A DNA stretch of 36,567 nucleotides from Zetaproteobacteria bacterium (GTDB taxonomy: Bacteria > Bdellovibrionota_B > Oligoflexia > Oligoflexales > Bog-1112). This document shows positions 34,871 to 36,567 of the stretch, one piece after another. Positions within the stretch are counted from its first letter, which is position 1; the number at the start of each line of letters is the position of its first letter. The notes below the pieces were generated by a model. The model was not told where the DNA came from. It saw only the letters and a list, made by a program, of their open reading frames with translations, and ran no database searches. Location: positions 1 to 36,567 of the forward strand of contig JAPPOJ010000160.1 of the NCBI GenBank assembly GCA_028817975.1, given 5' to 3'. The position numbers and the translations under genes are program-made.

Positions 34871-35611
34871 ATGAGAGCATGGTACTTTGTGGGCACAGCT
34901 CTGTTAGGTGTATTGTGGGGAACTCCTTTTTTAGCTAGTGGAGCTGTGGAGAGCCGACTTACATATGCCATGCACCGAGGAGTGCTTCAAAATCCTTATG
35001 CAGATCTGCATGCGACTGAGGCCCTTGAGACTCTCCACAATCAAACCCAAGTAAATGGACGTTATATTCGTAGTTCTTTTGCCTTTGATATTGTTGGTCT
35101 TAATAAGCGCTCTTATGATCGCCAGTTGCATGTGTCCATTGAAGCTCGGACGGGGATAGATGTCCCCTGGCTGCGAGACAGGGTGGAGCGCCCTTTGCCG
35201 AGCTGGAGCCTTGTAGCACGTATGGATCAGTTGAATAGCTTTGCCCCTGTTTATCTGGTTGGATTGAGCTGGCAGCCAGACTTGGGTGGAGATATGGTTA
35301 TTCAGGCTGATGTATTGTTGCGTAATGACTTAGCACTTGTTGGAGAAACCCTGCAAGGGGAGTTATGGTGGCAAAAAAGTCTGTGGAAAAATGGGTTTCG
35401 TTTGTCGCAGTCGATGACGTATATCGGGCCTCAAGGGGATTCAAAGCAATACGGTGGCGCTCGAGCAGCACAGGCGTTGTTTAAGCAGAGGTGTGCGGTC
35501 GTGATTGCAAACTGGGATGTTGGTTGGCAGTTGTCCCATGCACGTCACAAGTTGGGTGTGTTGCATGCTCATGAAACGGCAATGGCATTTTTTGCTCAAG
35601 TTCTTTTGTAG
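34871..35611 (+). CDS. Exported protein of unknown function, possible outer-membrane beta-barrel
   Basis: Signal-peptide-like N-terminus 'MRAWYFVGTALLGVLWGTPFLASGA'; alternating hydrophobic strands in the rest. No family recognised. Confidence 0.6.
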   Translation: MRAWYFVGTALLGVLWGTPFLASGAVESRLTYAMHRGVLQNPYADLHATEALETLHNQTQVNGRYIRSSFAFDIVGLNKRSYDRQLHVSIEARTGIDVPWLRDRVERPLPSWSLVARMDQLNSFAPVYLVGLSWQPDLGGDMVIQADVLLRNDLALVGETLQGELWWQKSLWKNGFRLSQSMTYIGPQGDSKQYGGARAAQALFKQRCAVVIANWDVGWQLSHARHKLGVLHAHETAMAFFAQVLL

Positions 35612-35645
35612 AATTTGGGCTGGGTGCGACTGTCCGGGGTAAGGT

Positions 35646-36482
35646 ATGGAAAAAAAATATGATCGGGGAAGGTTGTTACAAGCCTCTCAGGGGCTTTACG
35701 AAGCCCTGCCTTTAATGCCGGCGCGTCGGTTTTTATTTCAGTTGATTCAAGAGATTGAGAACTGTTGGAGAGATGAAAAGCTGCGCTTGGCCCTACTTCA
35801 TGAACTTGTGTGGTGCCTAGGTCACCCGTTTGGGAAGAAAGTTTTACCTGAGGTTGTTGGCCGCTATATAACCCCTGCGCTGGGGAAGTTTAAGGCGTTA
35901 GAGGATTTTTTAGCCTTTGCGGTACCTTTGGAACGTGCGTTAGATTTATATCTTCACGAACATGAGTATGTCGTATGTGCCAAGGATCGCACGTCTTCTA
36001 TACACATGGCTGAATCAGCTCCTCTCTTTGTGGTTGCGGAGAACATTCGCTCTGCATTTAATGTAGGGTCTATTCTGCGTACGAGTGACTGTGTGGGGGC
36101 TAGGCATGTGTACCTGTGTGGGTACTCAGCAGGTCCGGATAACTTAAGAACCCAAAAAGCTGCTATGGGTGCAGATAAATATGTCTCGTGGAGTTGGCAT
36201 GCAAGTGTGGGCGATGTCTTAACACGTTTGGAACAAATGAATATTCCTATTTTGGCCTTAGAAACTGTAGAAGGTGCTCCTCCTGTATATGAATTCCGCT
36301 TTCCACGTCCATGTGCTATTTTGCTGGGGAATGAGCGCCATGGTTTAGGAGCCATGGCTTTGCAGCGCTGTAACCAAGTGCTTCGCATTCCTATGTACGG
36401 TTGTAAGAATTCTTTGAATGTTGCGACGGCTTATGCCGTTGTGGCTTATGAGATTCGTCGCCAGTGGGAAGCAGTCGTTTGA
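35646..36482 (+). CDS. SpoU/TrmH-family RNA 2'-O-methyltransferase
   Basis: 'VVAENIRSAFNVGSILRTSDCVG', 'AILLGNERHGLG', 'IPMYGCKNSLNVATAYAVVAYE' are the SPOUT TrmH motifs. Confidence 0.92.
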   Translation: MEKKYDRGRLLQASQGLYEALPLMPARRFLFQLIQEIENCWRDEKLRLALLHELVWCLGHPFGKKVLPEVVGRYITPALGKFKALEDFLAFAVPLERALDLYLHEHEYVVCAKDRTSSIHMAESAPLFVVAENIRSAFNVGSILRTSDCVGARHVYLCGYSAGPDNLRTQKAAMGADKYVSWSWHASVGDVLTRLEQMNIPILALETVEGAPPVYEFRFPRPCAILLGNERHGLGAMALQRCNQVLRIPMYGCKNSLNVATAYAVVAYEIRRQWEAVV

Positions 36483-36567
36483 TTTTTACCGATAATTTCT
36501 TGCACTACTTTATGGAAATGTTGCGGCTTCTTCTGTTTGCGAGGCATAGTTGTGAGCAGAGTTAGGT

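Noticed and set aside
36472-36567. Possible minus-strand small ORF at the window end (MPRKQKKPQHFHKVVQEIIGKNQTTASHWRRIS)
   Set aside because: Only 33 codons from its ATG, overlaps the end of the TrmH-family gene, and may extend past the window edge; not enough evidence.
1-36567. CRISPR arrays, insertion sequences, prophage, integrative element at the tRNA-Arg
   Set aside because: No regularly spaced direct repeats, transposase, integrase or phage structural genes seen. The tRNA-Arg is followed by a terminator and thyA with no duplicated tRNA 3' end noticed.

Overview
A gene-dense, bacterial chromosomal window, proteobacterial-like in gene content, with mostly housekeeping genes and no sign of a phage, transposon, CRISPR array or defence island. 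Recognisable content in order: 5'-truncated VWA protein; HAD-IG 5'-nucleotidase; PilZ-like protein; PAP2 phosphatase; LolC/E-type permease; HemB; RuvC; AsnB; a prepilin-like protein; a sensor histidine kinase; a cytochrome c maturation cluster ccmA-B-C-D-E-G including a 47-aa CcmD absent from the supplied ORF track; HAD-IIA hydrolase; 2-Cys peroxiredoxin; phosphohexomutase; Pit transporter; MotA and MotB with two small lipoproteins; a CheR-like protein; LigA; a periplasmic binding protein; a methyltransferase reading frame split by an in-frame TAG; an ABC-2 exporter pair; an FAD oxidoreductase; FolD; an AGCS symporter; monothiol glutaredoxin; tRNA-Arg(CCT); ThyA; DHFR; an exported unknown; and a SpoU/TrmH methyltransferase. 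The most interesting points are: (a) a co-directional run ligA-like > cheR-like > motB > Cys-rich lipoprotein > motA > small lipoprotein, in which the CheR homologue has lost its SAM-binding and catalytic signatures and the LigA homologue deviates at several canonical motif positions; (b) an in-frame amber codon splitting a methyltransferase whose downstream half still looks like coding sequence. All calls come from reading the sequence and recognising motifs; no database search was run.
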